64,000 nt of DNA. Origin: WHSW01 sp963767475. Its GTDB lineage: Bacteria; Actinomycetota; Thermoleophilia; Solirubrobacterales; 70-9. The stretch spans positions 523,931 through 587,930 of the forward strand of contig CAVYEI010000005.1 in assembly GCA_963767475.1 (NCBI GenBank). The letters are read 5' to 3'. A model generated the notes under the pieces. That model was not told where the DNA came from and ran no database searches. It was given only the letters and a program-made list of their open reading frames with translations. Each line of letters begins with the position of its first letter. Position 1 is the first letter of the stretch. The translations under genes and the position numbers were made by a program. Positions 35,233 through 43,979 of this stretch are shown one piece after another.

Positions 35233-35414
35233 GCGAGCTGACGAAGGAAGAGCTCACCGGTCTGCTGCGCGAGGCAGAGGCGGCGCACGGTAAGTACGAG
35301 GCGGAGGAGCTCGGTGGGGTACGCGACGAGGAGTGGGCGTCGTGGTACGCCGAGTTCATCGTCAATCGGCGCCGCGAGCGTGCGGCGGGAGAGGATCCGG
35401 AGGCCGCCGCGTAG
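35229..35414 (+). CDS. Small acidic helical protein
   Basis: 61 residues (MSELTKEELTGLLREAEAAH, KYEAEELGGVRDEEWASWYAEFIVNRR). It resembles short actinobacterial proteins with a DEEWASWYA motif, function unknown. Its ATG overlaps the stop of the shifted upstream frame (ATGA), and ends 12 bases before the next gene, so it is probably part of the same stress operon. Confidence 0.65.
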   Translation: MSELTKEELTGLLREAEAAHGKYEAEELGGVRDEEWASWYAEFIVNRRRERAAGEDPEAAA

Positions 35415-35426
35415 GGTTCGGAAAGC

Positions 35427-37124
35427 GTGAGCGGTGAGACGGAGCCAATCGGAGCGGGGGTCGCCGAGACCGTCAATCGCGACGGGGCGTTCCCACGCCT
35501 CGACGACGACCAGAGGGCGCGCTTGCGAGAGCTCGGGCGCGTTCGCGCGGTCGAGACCGGCGAGGTGTTGTTCGCCGCCGGGGACGAGAGCAGCGACTTC
35601 TTCGTGATCGAGTCGGGAGCCGTGGCGATCGTCCAGGGTTTTGGCAAGGAGAATCGGGTTGTCGCCGTCCAGGGCCAGCACCGTTTTCTCGGCGAGCTCA
35701 GTCTGGTCATCGGCCAAACGCTCTATCTGACGGGGGTCGTCCGCGATCCCGGCGAGGTGATCCAGATCCCCCTGGTCCGGCTGCGCGAGCTCGTCGATGA
35801 CGACAAGGCACTGAGCGACCTGATCCTGAGCGCGTTCATGGCCCGGCGCTCGATCCTGATCGGCGTCGGCACGGGGATGAAGCTGATCGGCTCGCGGTTT
35901 TCACCCGATTCCCGACGCCTGCGCGAGGTGATGGCGCGAAACCGGATGCCCTACCAGTGGATGGATCTCGAGGATGACGAGGATGCCGATGCGCTCCTCG
36001 ATCGCCTCGGCGTCCAGCCGAGTGAGACCCCGGTCGCGGTCACCGGGGGAGGAGAAGTGCTCCGCAATCCGAGCAACGCCGAGCTCGGACGAGCGATCGG
36101 CCTCGGCTCCGCCGGGTCGCCGCCCGCGATCTGCGACGTGATCGTGGTCGGCGCGGGTCCGGCTGGACTCGCGGCTGCCCTGTACGCGTCCTCCGAGGGT
36201 CTCGACGTTCAGGGAGTCGACGCAATCGCGTCCGGCGGTCAGGCCGGCACCTCGGCTCGGATCGAGAACTACCTCGGCTTTCCCACCGGAGTCTCCGGCG
36301 CCGAGCTGACCCAAAGAGCGACGCTGCAGGCGGCGAAGTTCGGGGCGCGCTTGAACGTTCCGGTCGAGGCGCTGACGCTGACCAGCGAACCCGGTAGGCA
36401 CGAGATCCAGCTCTCGGATGGCGAGACGGCGACCGGCCGCAGCGTGATCGTCGCCACCGGCGCCCAGTATCGCCGCCCTGACGTGCCCCGGCTGGAGGAA
36501 TTCGAAGGTGTCGGCGTCTACTACGCAGCCACCCAGGCCGAGGCCCAGCTGTGCGCCGGCGACCCGATCGTGATCGTCGGCGGCGGGAACTCGGCCGGCC
36601 AGGCGGCGATGTTCCTCTCCCGCGATGCCGCCCACTGCCGGCTGCTGATTCGCGGCGGCGATCTCGGCAAGTCGATGTCCCGCTACCTGGTCGATCAGAT
36701 CGAGCGCACCGACGCGATCGAGGTCGTCAGGCATGCGCACGTGGTCGAGCTCGACGGCGAGCGTGAACTGGAGACGGTGACGATCGCCGACACCCGCTCA
36801 GGCGAGCGTTCGCAATCGGCCGTCCGCGCGCTGTTCATCTTCATCGGCGCCTCGCCGCACACAGAGTGGCTCCAGGGTCAGCTGGCGACCGACCGGGCCG
36901 GGTTCCTGTTGACGGGCAAGGACATTCCGGCGGGCGACCTGGCCGAGTTCAACGGCGATCTGCCCTTCTTCCTCGAGACCAGCCGTCCCGGGATCTTCGC
37001 CGTCGGCGACGTTCACTCCGGCTCGATCAAGCGGGTCGCTTCGGCGGTCGGGGAGGGCTCGATGGCGGTTCGGCTGATCCACCAGCGACTCGCCGCCCCA
37101 GTGGCCCAGGCGACGACGGGCTGA
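35427..37124 (+). CDS. Cyclic-nucleotide-binding domain fused to thioredoxin-reductase-like flavoprotein
   Basis: 565 residues. Residues about 20-135 form a cNMP-binding beta roll (GEVLFAAGDESSDFFVIESG, GELSLVIGQTLYLT). Residues about 150-225 look like a small glutaredoxin/thioredoxin-fold segment (RMPYQWMDLEDDED). From 230 on is a thioredoxin-reductase-type FAD/NAD module (VIVVGAGPAGLAAALYA, VIVGGGNSAGQAAMFLS, IFAVGDVHSGSIKRVASAVGEG). The redox-active CxxC of true thioredoxin reductases is absent: GVYYAATQAEAQLC occupies that place. This triple fusion is known in actinobacteria; its electron acceptor is unknown. Confidence 0.9.
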   Translation: MSGETEPIGAGVAETVNRDGAFPRLDDDQRARLRELGRVRAVETGEVLFAAGDESSDFFVIESGAVAIVQGFGKENRVVAVQGQHRFLGELSLVIGQTLYLTGVVRDPGEVIQIPLVRLRELVDDDKALSDLILSAFMARRSILIGVGTGMKLIGSRFSPDSRRLREVMARNRMPYQWMDLEDDEDADALLDRLGVQPSETPVAVTGGGEVLRNPSNAELGRAIGLGSAGSPPAICDVIVVGAGPAGLAAALYASSEGLDVQGVDAIASGGQAGTSARIENYLGFPTGVSGAELTQRATLQAAKFGARLNVPVEALTLTSEPGRHEIQLSDGETATGRSVIVATGAQYRRPDVPRLEEFEGVGVYYAATQAEAQLCAGDPIVIVGGGNSAGQAAMFLSRDAAHCRLLIRGGDLGKSMSRYLVDQIERTDAIEVVRHAHVVELDGERELETVTIADTRSGERSQSAVRALFIFIGASPHTEWLQGQLATDRAGFLLTGKDIPAGDLAEFNGDLPFFLETSRPGIFAVGDVHSGSIKRVASAVGEGSMAVRLIHQRLAAPVAQATTG

Positions 37125-37137
37125 GTCAACGCGGGCG

Positions 37138-37518
37138 CTAGTCGCGCTCGGCGTAGATGTGGTGGATCCCGAGCGCGTTTCCGTCGGGGTCCGTGAAGTA
37201 GGCCTGGTGGCAGGTGCCGCTGTCGATGATCTCGGTCTGGAACTCGACCCCGCGCGACTCGAGTTCCGCCTTCGCCGCCGGTACGTCATCGACCTGGAGC
37301 ACGATCGCGTTCGGGTTCGGCTGGTTCTCGCGCCCGAAGTCGGTCCAATCGATCACCGCGATCGTCAGGTTCCCGGTCTCGAACTCGGTCGCCGGGTGGT
37401 CGCCCCACGACTTCGAGCGCTCCAGCCCGAGCACGTCCTCGTAGAACTTGCAGGCGGCTTCGTGGTCAGCGGTCGCGACACAGGCGAAGTCGACTCCGGT
37501 GACGATGCGGTCGGCCAT
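37138..37518 (-). CDS. VOC/glyoxalase-superfamily protein
   Basis: 126 residues with one glyoxalase-type module pair: VDFACVATADHEAACKFYEDVLGLE at the N-terminus and AYFTDPDGNALGIHHIY at the C-terminus. Members bind a metal and act as dioxygenases, isomerases or resistance proteins; nothing fixes the substrate. ATG 37518. Confidence 0.85.
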   Translation of the reverse strand: MADRIVTGVDFACVATADHEAACKFYEDVLGLERSKSWGDHPATEFETGNLTIAVIDWTDFGRENQPNPNAIVLQVDDVPAAKAELESRGVEFQTEIIDSGTCHQAYFTDPDGNALGIHHIYAERD

Positions 37519-37562
37519 CGGAGCCACTGTATCTGACGCCGCCAGCCTGCTTCTCGGCGGCC

Positions 37563-37587
37563 GCTTACGGACGCCCGGCGCGGGTAC
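37563..37587 (+). promoter_or_regulatory. Sigma-B/F-type promoter, GCTT-N15-GGGTAC
   Basis: GCTT (37563-37566), N15, consensus GGGTAC (37582-37587), 80 bases before the TTG of the small zinc-ribbon gene. Confidence 0.55.
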
Positions 37588-37667
37588 ACGTTCGTTGAAC
37601 AGCACGGCGCCGGCCGACGGCCGGAACCTCCGGGCTCTGCGCGTCTCACTCGAACCGGGAGGATCCC

Positions 37668-37889
37668 TTGCCATTCGTCTGCCCATCGTGCGGTCTGCGG
37701 CGAAACGTCGAGCGGGTGATCCGGCTGGAGCTCTGCCCGCGCTGTCAGGCCGAGGGCAAGGACGTCTACCTGATCGACGACGCGGGCCCCGTCGCCGGGC
37801 GTCGCCGACACGACCTGATCGGCCTGCTCGCCACCGCGCGGGGCGAGCTCTCGGATTCGAAGTCCGACGCACGCCGAGAGCGGCCGTAG
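37668..37889 (+). CDS. Small zinc-ribbon protein
   Basis: 73 residues. Two Cys pairs (CPSCG near residue 5, CPRCQ near residue 23) form a likely zinc ribbon; the rest is polar. TTG 37668 is supported by GGGAGGATCCC just upstream. Function unknown. The stress-type promoter upstream places it in the sigma-B-like set. Confidence 0.7.
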   Translation: MPFVCPSCGLRRNVERVIRLELCPRCQAEGKDVYLIDDAGPVAGRRRHDLIGLLATARGELSDSKSDARRERP

Positions 37890-37930
37890 TCGCGAACTAC
37901 AATCGCCGCACGGCTGTTGATCCCACCGAG

Positions 37931-39008
37931 ATGCCCGGCGTTGCAGCGTCGGATGCGCTTACCCCGGCGGAGCTGAGGCTCGCTACCCGCAACCACGGCC
38001 TCCCCCTGGAGGCACTGGCGTACGACCTCACCCCGGCCGGGCTTCACTACCTGCTGGTCCACTACGACGTCCCCGTGGTCGACGAGACCAGCTGGCGGTT
38101 GACCGTCGATGGCGGGGCCGAGCGTCGAGCTTTCGCTCTCACTCGACCAGCTTCGCGCCCGGCCGGCGACGACGCTCGCCGTGACCATGGAATGCGCCGG
38201 CAACGGGCGCGCCCGGCTCTCGCCGCGCCCGTTGAGCCAGCCCTGGTTGCTGGAGGCGGTGGGCACGGCCGAGTGGACCGGCGTCCCCTTGGCGCAGGTG
38301 CTCGACGACGCCGGGATCGGCGCGGACGCGCTCGAGGTGCTGTTTCGGGGCCTCGACCGCGGAGTCGAGGGAGGCGAGGTGCAGCACTATGAACGCAGCC
38401 TGCCGCTCGCCGAGGCGCAGCGCGAGGAGATCCTGCTCGCCTACGCGATGAACGGCGAGCCGCTGCCGCCGCAGCACGGCTTCCCCCTGCGGCTCGTGGT
38501 CCCGGGCTGGTACGGGATGACGAGCGTCAAGTGGCTGCAGTCGGTCACGGTGCTCGATCGACCGTTCGACGGCTATCAGCAGGCGCGCAGCTATCGAGTG
38601 CGCCAGACGCCGGATGAGCCCGGCGAACCGGTATCCCGGATGGTGCCGCGGTCGCTGATGATCCCGCCCGGAATCCCCGACTTCGCCACCCGGGACCGCC
38701 TGCTCGAGCCCGGCGACCACACCGTGCGCGGCCGCGCCTGGTCGGGGTTCGGCCCGATCGAACGGGTAGAGGTGAGCGTCGACGCCGGCGCGACCTGGAG
38801 CGAGGCGGGGCTCGGCGCCCAGCCCTCGGAGTGGTCGTGGGTCTCGTGGCAATGGGACTGGACGGGCGCCGAGCCCGGTACCTACGAGCTCTGCTGCCGC
38901 ACCACCGACGCCGCGGGCAACGAACAGCCGATCGAGGCCCCCTGGAACCTCGGCGGCTATGCCAACAACGAGGTTCAGCGGGTAGCGGTCACGGTCGCCG
39001 GTGCGTAA
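37931..39008 (+). pseudogene. Sulfite-oxidase-family molybdopterin protein, one extra G near 38117
   Basis: About 358 residues after repair. The molybdopterin domain has the Cys ligand in AVTMECAGNGRARLSPRP, then WTGVPLAQVLDDAGI, YAMNGEPLPPQHGFPLRLVVPGWYGM and KWLQSVTVLD. A C-terminal dimerisation/immunoglobulin-like domain (RVEVSVDAGATWSEAGL, WQWDWTGAEPGTYELCCRTTDAAG) completes a classic SUOX layout. ATG 37931 opens the first frame; it shifts inside a four-G run at about 38115-38118, and deleting one G joins LTVDGG to PSVELSLSLDQL. No signal peptide was seen. Confidence 0.8.
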
Positions 39009-39028
39009 TCGCTGAGTACGCTAGCCCC

Positions 39029-40069
39029 GTGTCGCCCTCCCTTCGGTCACGACTAGCCCTGGCCGCGGTCAAGAAGCGACTCCCCGAGCTCGTGGCCGCC
39101 GACCCGGTGGCGGAACTGGCCGACGGGCTTCACGTTGCGATCGTCGGCTCCGGGTCACCGCTCCCGGACACCAAGCGCGGCAATCCGTGCGCGGCGGTGA
39201 TCGCCGGCGGCCGGGTCTACGTCGTCGACGCCGGCGAGCGCTCGTCGGAAACGATGAACCGGATGCAGATCGCGCCCAACCGGATCGAGGCGGTGCTGCT
39301 GACCCACTTTCACTCCGACCACATCGGCGGCCTCGCCACCGTCAACCTGCAGCGCTGGGTTGCCGACGCCGCCGCGACCCCGATGCGCGTGATCGGCCCG
39401 CCCGGCGTCGAGCGGGTGGTCGGCGGCCTCAACGAGGCATACGCCCTCGACCGCGGCTACCGCACCGCCCACCACGGCGACGAGATGGCCCCGGCGGCGA
39501 GCGGCGCGATGGCGGTCGAGCCGTACGCGCTGGCGGACGGTGAGGAGTCGATGGTCGTGCTCGAGGAGAACGGCCTCGTGGTGACCGCGTTCGTGGTCCA
39601 GCATCCGCCGATCGAGCCCGCCGTCGGCTACCGCTTCGACTATCGCGGTCGTAGCGTCGTGATCAGCGGCGACACGCTCTACTCCGAGACGCTGATCCGG
39701 GCGGCCAAGGGCGCGGATCTGCTGGTCCACGATGCGCTCTCGGCGGAGCTGCTGAAGCTGGTCTGGGAGGCCGCGGCCGACGCCGGGCAGACGGTTCGCA
39801 GCCGGATCCTCGCCGACGTGCCCGACTACCACGCGACCGCCCCGCAGGCGGCCGACGCGGCTCGCGAGGCCGGCGTCGGCGCGCTGGCGATCACCCACAT
39901 CGTCCCGCCGCTGCCGCTCAAGGGCCTCGAGGCGATCTTCCTCGGCGACGCGAGCGAGCGGTTCAGCGGACCGCTGTGGCTGGCCCGCGACGGCGACCTC
40001 TACAGCCTCACCGCGGGCACCGGCGGGGTCGAGCGCGCGCGCATGCTGCGCCGCGGTCCCGGCGGCTGA
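39029..40069 (+). CDS. Metallo-beta-lactamase-fold hydrolase (RNase Z-like)
   Basis: 346 residues. The metal site HFHSDHIGG is near residue 93, VYVVDAGERSSETMNRM precedes it, and SGDTLYSETLIRAAKGADLLVHDAL and ITHIVPP supply later ligands. The arrangement resembles RNase Z/arylsulfatase-type MBL enzymes, but the tRNA-processing exosite is not evident. GTG 39029 starts it soon after a TACGCTAG stretch, so the leader is very short. Substrate unknown. Confidence 0.85.
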   Translation: MSPSLRSRLALAAVKKRLPELVAADPVAELADGLHVAIVGSGSPLPDTKRGNPCAAVIAGGRVYVVDAGERSSETMNRMQIAPNRIEAVLLTHFHSDHIGGLATVNLQRWVADAAATPMRVIGPPGVERVVGGLNEAYALDRGYRTAHHGDEMAPAASGAMAVEPYALADGEESMVVLEENGLVVTAFVVQHPPIEPAVGYRFDYRGRSVVISGDTLYSETLIRAAKGADLLVHDALSAELLKLVWEAAADAGQTVRSRILADVPDYHATAPQAADAAREAGVGALAITHIVPPLPLKGLEAIFLGDASERFSGPLWLARDGDLYSLTAGTGGVERARMLRRGPGG

Positions 40070-40086
40070 GCGCGCCGCGACGCCTC

Positions 40087-40578
40087 TTACTGCTTCGGGA
40101 TCAGCAGGTGGAGCGTGAAGGTGTCGGTGGTGAAGTCGATCTCCGCCTCGCCGGTCGCCCCCGCGTATGCCCCGGTGCCGCCGATGATCGCGGCGGTCGC
40201 GTCGGCCGGCGACGGGGGCGGGAAGGTGTCGGTGGCGTCGTATTCGACTGTGCCGTCGTCGAGCTGAAAGGCGCCACTGCACTCGATCCGGTCGCTGGCG
40301 AACGGCACGCAGGTCCGAACCCACTCGCCGCTCGCGTCGCCGCTGATCTCGGACACCGAGGCGAAGCCCTCGGTGGGCTCGTTGAACTCCGTCCCCTCGA
40401 GCATCGGATGCGACCGGTCCTCGTAGGGACCCTTGAACTCGATTCGTTCCTCGGCGCCGCCGGTCAGCGCGAGCGTCTGCTCGTCGAAGGCGTCTGCGGA
40501 GTCGCCCAGGGCCATGATCCCGAGCACGGTTCCGAGGAGTCCGAGGACGACGGCGAGGCCGATCAGTGCCTTCATCAC
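40087..40578 (-). CDS. Secreted allene-oxide-cyclase-like beta-barrel protein
   Basis: 163 residues with a signal or anchor helix (ALIGLAVVLGLLGTVLGIMAL). The C-terminal GGTGAYAGATGEAEI motif is typical of AOC/dirigent-like barrels, and two Cys (VRTCVP, RIECSG) could form a disulfide. Catalytic function is not implied. ATG 40578 follows GGAGGTATGCGTG. Confidence 0.72.
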   Translation of the reverse strand: MMKALIGLAVVLGLLGTVLGIMALGDSADAFDEQTLALTGGAEERIEFKGPYEDRSHPMLEGTEFNEPTEGFASVSEISGDASGEWVRTCVPFASDRIECSGAFQLDDGTVEYDATDTFPPPSPADATAAIIGGTGAYAGATGEAEIDFTTDTFTLHLLIPKQ

Positions 40579-40645
40579 GCATACCTCCAGCTGAAATACG
40601 GCTAGTCACGCGCAGCCGCTGGGCCCCGCGACCCCCGGCCCGAGC

Positions 40646-42895
40646 CTAGTTGCAACCGGCCCGCACGGCAAGCGTCGCGTCGAGCGGCGTCTTGCGCGAC
40701 GAGCGCCCGACGAGCACCCGCACGCATCCGCGCACGAGTCGCCATCGGTCGGCCTCGACGTCCCAATAGGAGAGCGCGCGGCGATCGAGCTCGAAGCGGA
40801 CCCGGCGGGTTCGACCGGGCGCGAGCGCGACTCGCTTGAAGCCCTTGAGCGCCTTCGGCGGCTGGGCGACGCCCGGGCGCGACGGCAGCCCGAGGTAGAG
40901 CTGCGGCACGGCCACCCCGCGGCGCTCGCCGGTGTTGGTCACCGCGACGCTCACCGTGGCGAGCGCGCCGCCGCGCTTCGCCGATCCGGGCGGCGAGTTC
41001 GCCCGCACGCGAAGGTCGGAGAAGCGAAAGCTCGTGTAGGAGAGGCCGTGGCCGAACGCGTAGGCGGGGGAGATCCGTTGCGCGTCGTAGTGGCGGTAGC
41101 CGACGAGCAGGCCCTCGTCGTAGGTGACGACGTCGCCGACGCCCGGGTAGGCGTTCTCGTCGCCGGCGGTCGGCAGGTCGGCCTCGCTTCGCGGGAAGGT
41201 CACCGGAAGCCGCCCCTGCGCGTCGACGGCGCCGAACAGCACCCGGGCGATCGCGCTGCCGCCCTCCGAGCCCGGATACCAGGCCTCGAGCACGGCGCCG
41301 ACCCGCCTGCTCCAGGGCGTCAGCACCGGCCCGCCGCTCTGGATCACGACGACCGTCCGCGGGTTGGCGGCGGCGACAGCTTCGATCAGCGCGTCCTGGT
41401 CGCCGAAGGCCGGCGGGCACTCGAGCGAGAGGCAGCGTGCGATCGACGCCCTCGGTCGAGTACGACGTCGCGACGACGACCGCGACGTCCGAACTCGCGC
41501 GCGAGCTCGGCCGCGCGTGACGGCGTCGGAGCCGTCGTCGCCGGTGACGGTGACCCCGGCCCCGGCCTTGGCGGTGATCGCCTGCGAGCGCGCGAGGTGA
41601 ACTGAGTACGGCTTGATCTCCGACGAGCCGCCGCCGGTGATGAACTCGTCGGCGCCGGCGCCGATCACGGCGATCGAGTCGAGCTTGCGGCGGTCGAGCG
41701 GCAGGACGCCGTCGTTTGCGAAGCAGGGTGATCGATGCCTCGGCGATCTGGCGGGCCTCGCGCGCATGGGCGGCGCGGTCGATCGCCGCCTCGTCGGCGA
41801 CGGAAGGCGTCGCGGTCGAGCGCGCCGTAGGCGAACAGGGTGCGCAGGTAGCGGCGCACGTGGTCGTCGACGTCGGCCATCGTCGCGGCGCCCGACGCGA
41901 GCGCCGCGGTCACCGACAGCGTGGCCGTAGACCACGCCGGGCCAGGGCTCGAAGTCGAGCCCGGTGCCGAGCGAGGCCGCCGGCGTCGTGGGCGGCGTCG
42001 TAGTCGGCGATCGTCAGGCCCTTGAAGCCCCAATCGCCCCGCAGGATGTCCTCGAGCAGCGGCCGGTTCTCACAGGCGTAGGGGCCGTTGACCTTGTTGT
42101 AGGCGCACATCACCGAGCCGACGTCGGCGCGCTTGACCGCCGCCTCGAACGTCGGCAGGTAGAGCTCGCGCATCGTCCGCTCGTCGATCCGGGCGTCGAT
42201 CCGCATCCGGTTGCCGATCGTCGCCAGCGCGCCCAGCGAGACCGCGAAGTTCCCCGGCCGCGCCTCGTCGGCGGCCGGCCCGGTGCCCTCCTGGTTGTTG
42301 CCCGCGTAGTGCTTGACGTTCGCGATCAGGCCGCGGCGCTGGACGGTGCGAATCCAGGGCACGGCGAGCTGCGTCGACAGATAGGGGTCCTCGCCGCCGA
42401 TCGCCTCGAAGACGCGGCCGGCGAGCGGCGTGCGAACGATGTCGACGGTCGGGGCGAAGACGATGTCGTTGCCCTTGTGGATCACCTCGTCGGCGATCAC
42501 GGCCGCGTCGCGCGCGGCGAGGCGGCGGTCGAAGGTCGCCCCGAGCGCGATCGGCGAGGGCATCGCGGTCGCCGATCCCGACCGCGGCCCGGCCGGCCCG
42601 TCGGAGAGGTAGATCGTCGGCAGGCCGAGCCGCTCGATGCCGTCGCTGGTGCCGGTGTGCGTGCCCTCGCCGCCGGCGACGCCCGAGAGCTCGTCGCCTC
42701 CGAGCAGCGAGATCTTCTCGCCTCGGTCATCTGCGCGAGCAGCAGCTCGGCTCGGCGATCGGGCGAGAGCGAGGTGTCGCACCAGGGCCTGGCGGCCGGG
42801 TCGCCGCAACGTCCGGCGGCGCCTGCCGCGGCGGGGATCAGGAGCAGAGCGAGGGCGGCCGTTGCGAACGCCCGACCGGTGCGGCCAGCCGACAT
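40646..42895 (-). pseudogene. GH3 beta-glucosidase, seven +1 insertions and one deletion
   Basis: Secreted glycoside hydrolase family 3 enzyme, about 745 residues after repair. It has a signal peptide, then the TIM-barrel domain (MTxxEKISLLGGDELSG, IYLSDGPAGPR, NDIVFAPTVDIVRTPLAGRVFE, LIANVKHYAGNNQEG), the nucleophile region GLTIADYDAAHD, an alpha/beta domain (DSIAVIGAGADEFITGGGSS, VVVIQSGG) and a C-terminal fibronectin-III-like domain (FGHGLSYTSF). The nucleophile context is normally SDW/SDY; here it reads ADYD. Extra bases at about 41978, 41923, 41799, 41723, 41512, 41490 and 41432 and a missing base near 42720 break the frame. Repaired segments are well conserved. Confidence 0.8.
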
Positions 42896-42981
42896 GGCGG
42901 GTGACCCTACGCGCTGGCCGCGAGGCCCGTCGCAGTTACCGCAGGTATGAGCCGAGCGCAGCGGCGGAGTAGCGTTGAGTC

Positions 42982-43902
42982 ATGGCCGACGCCTGGCCAA
43001 CTCTCAGCTACGGCGCGTGGAGCGCCACTTGCGACACGCTCCACGCGCACACCCAGGTGCTCGGAAAGCTGGCGGTGGAGCTTGCACCGCCCGAGCCGCA
43101 GCTCCAGCACGCCGCCCTGCGACTCAGCGGGCGCGGCTGGGAGACGCTCCCGTTGCCGGCGCCGGACGGCTCCGGCGCGATCGCCGTAGCACTTGACTTG
43201 CACGCGCACGAGGCCGTCGTCGAGCACAGCGGCGGACATGAGACCCGGATCGCGCTGACCCCCAACCGGGCCGTGGCGGAGGTGACGCGCGAGGTGCTCG
43301 AGGCCGTGGAGCGGCTCGCGGGAGCGGTCCAGATCAACCCAGCTCCCCAGGAGGTGCCGTGGGAGGTGCCGCTGGACGACGACCGCGAGCATGCGACCTA
43401 TGACACTGACCAGGTGGCGCCCTATTTCGAGGCCGCCACCCGGGCGGCGCTCGTCCTGGGGGAATTCCGGGCACCGTTTCGCGGACGCTCGACGCCGGTC
43501 AACGCATGGTGGGGGACCTTCGACCTCGCCGTCCATTTCTTCTCCGGACGGCCGGTCGATCCACCGTCGGACGACTTCATCACCCGCAACGGAGGCGATG
43601 CCCAGCAGGTCGAGATCGGCTGGTGGCCGGGGGACCCAAAGCACGACGGGGCCGCCTTCTTCGCCTTCGCCTACCCGACGCCCGATGGCTTTGCGGACGC
43701 GGATCTGAGCCCCGCCGCGGCGCGCTGGGACGGCCAGCTCGGCGAGTACGTGCTCGACTGGGAGGAGATCCGGGAGAGCCCCGATCCACATGGCCTGGCG
43801 CTGGAGTTTGCCCGCTCGGCTTTCCGCCACGCGTGTGCGGTCTGCGAATGGGACCCGGCGCTGGCAGCCACGGTTGATGGTGTTCCGCCGCCGATCAGGT
43901 GA
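42982..43902 (+). CDS. DUF5996 family protein
   Basis: 306 residues starting MADAWPTLSYGAWSATCDTL and containing HAQ-like HAHTQVLGKLAVELAP, INPAPQEVPWEVPLDDD, RGRSTPVNAWWGTFDLAVHF and EIGWWPGDPKHDGAAFFAFAY, a pattern I recognise as DUF5996. No catalytic mechanism is known. It is divergent from the GH3 gene. ATG 42982. Confidence 0.85.
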   Translation: MADAWPTLSYGAWSATCDTLHAHTQVLGKLAVELAPPEPQLQHAALRLSGRGWETLPLPAPDGSGAIAVALDLHAHEAVVEHSGGHETRIALTPNRAVAEVTREVLEAVERLAGAVQINPAPQEVPWEVPLDDDREHATYDTDQVAPYFEAATRAALVLGEFRAPFRGRSTPVNAWWGTFDLAVHFFSGRPVDPPSDDFITRNGGDAQQVEIGWWPGDPKHDGAAFFAFAYPTPDGFADADLSPAAARWDGQLGEYVLDWEEIRESPDPHGLALEFARSAFRHACAVCEWDPALAATVDGVPPPIR

Positions 43903-43917
43903 GTGACGTCACCATTC

Positions 43918-43944
43918 GGTCACATCGACTCGATTTCGGGGGTC
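43918..43944 (+). promoter_or_regulatory. Putative ECF41-type promoter, GGTCACA-N16-GGTC
   Basis: GGTCACA (43918-43924), 16 bases, GGTC (43941-43944). The described ECF41 motif is TGTCACA with CGTC, so each element differs by one base. It lies 35 bases before the ECF sigma gene, consistent with autoregulation. Confidence 0.5.
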
Positions 43945-43979
43945 TAGTGCTTTGACCGACGCGATGGAGGACGTGACCG

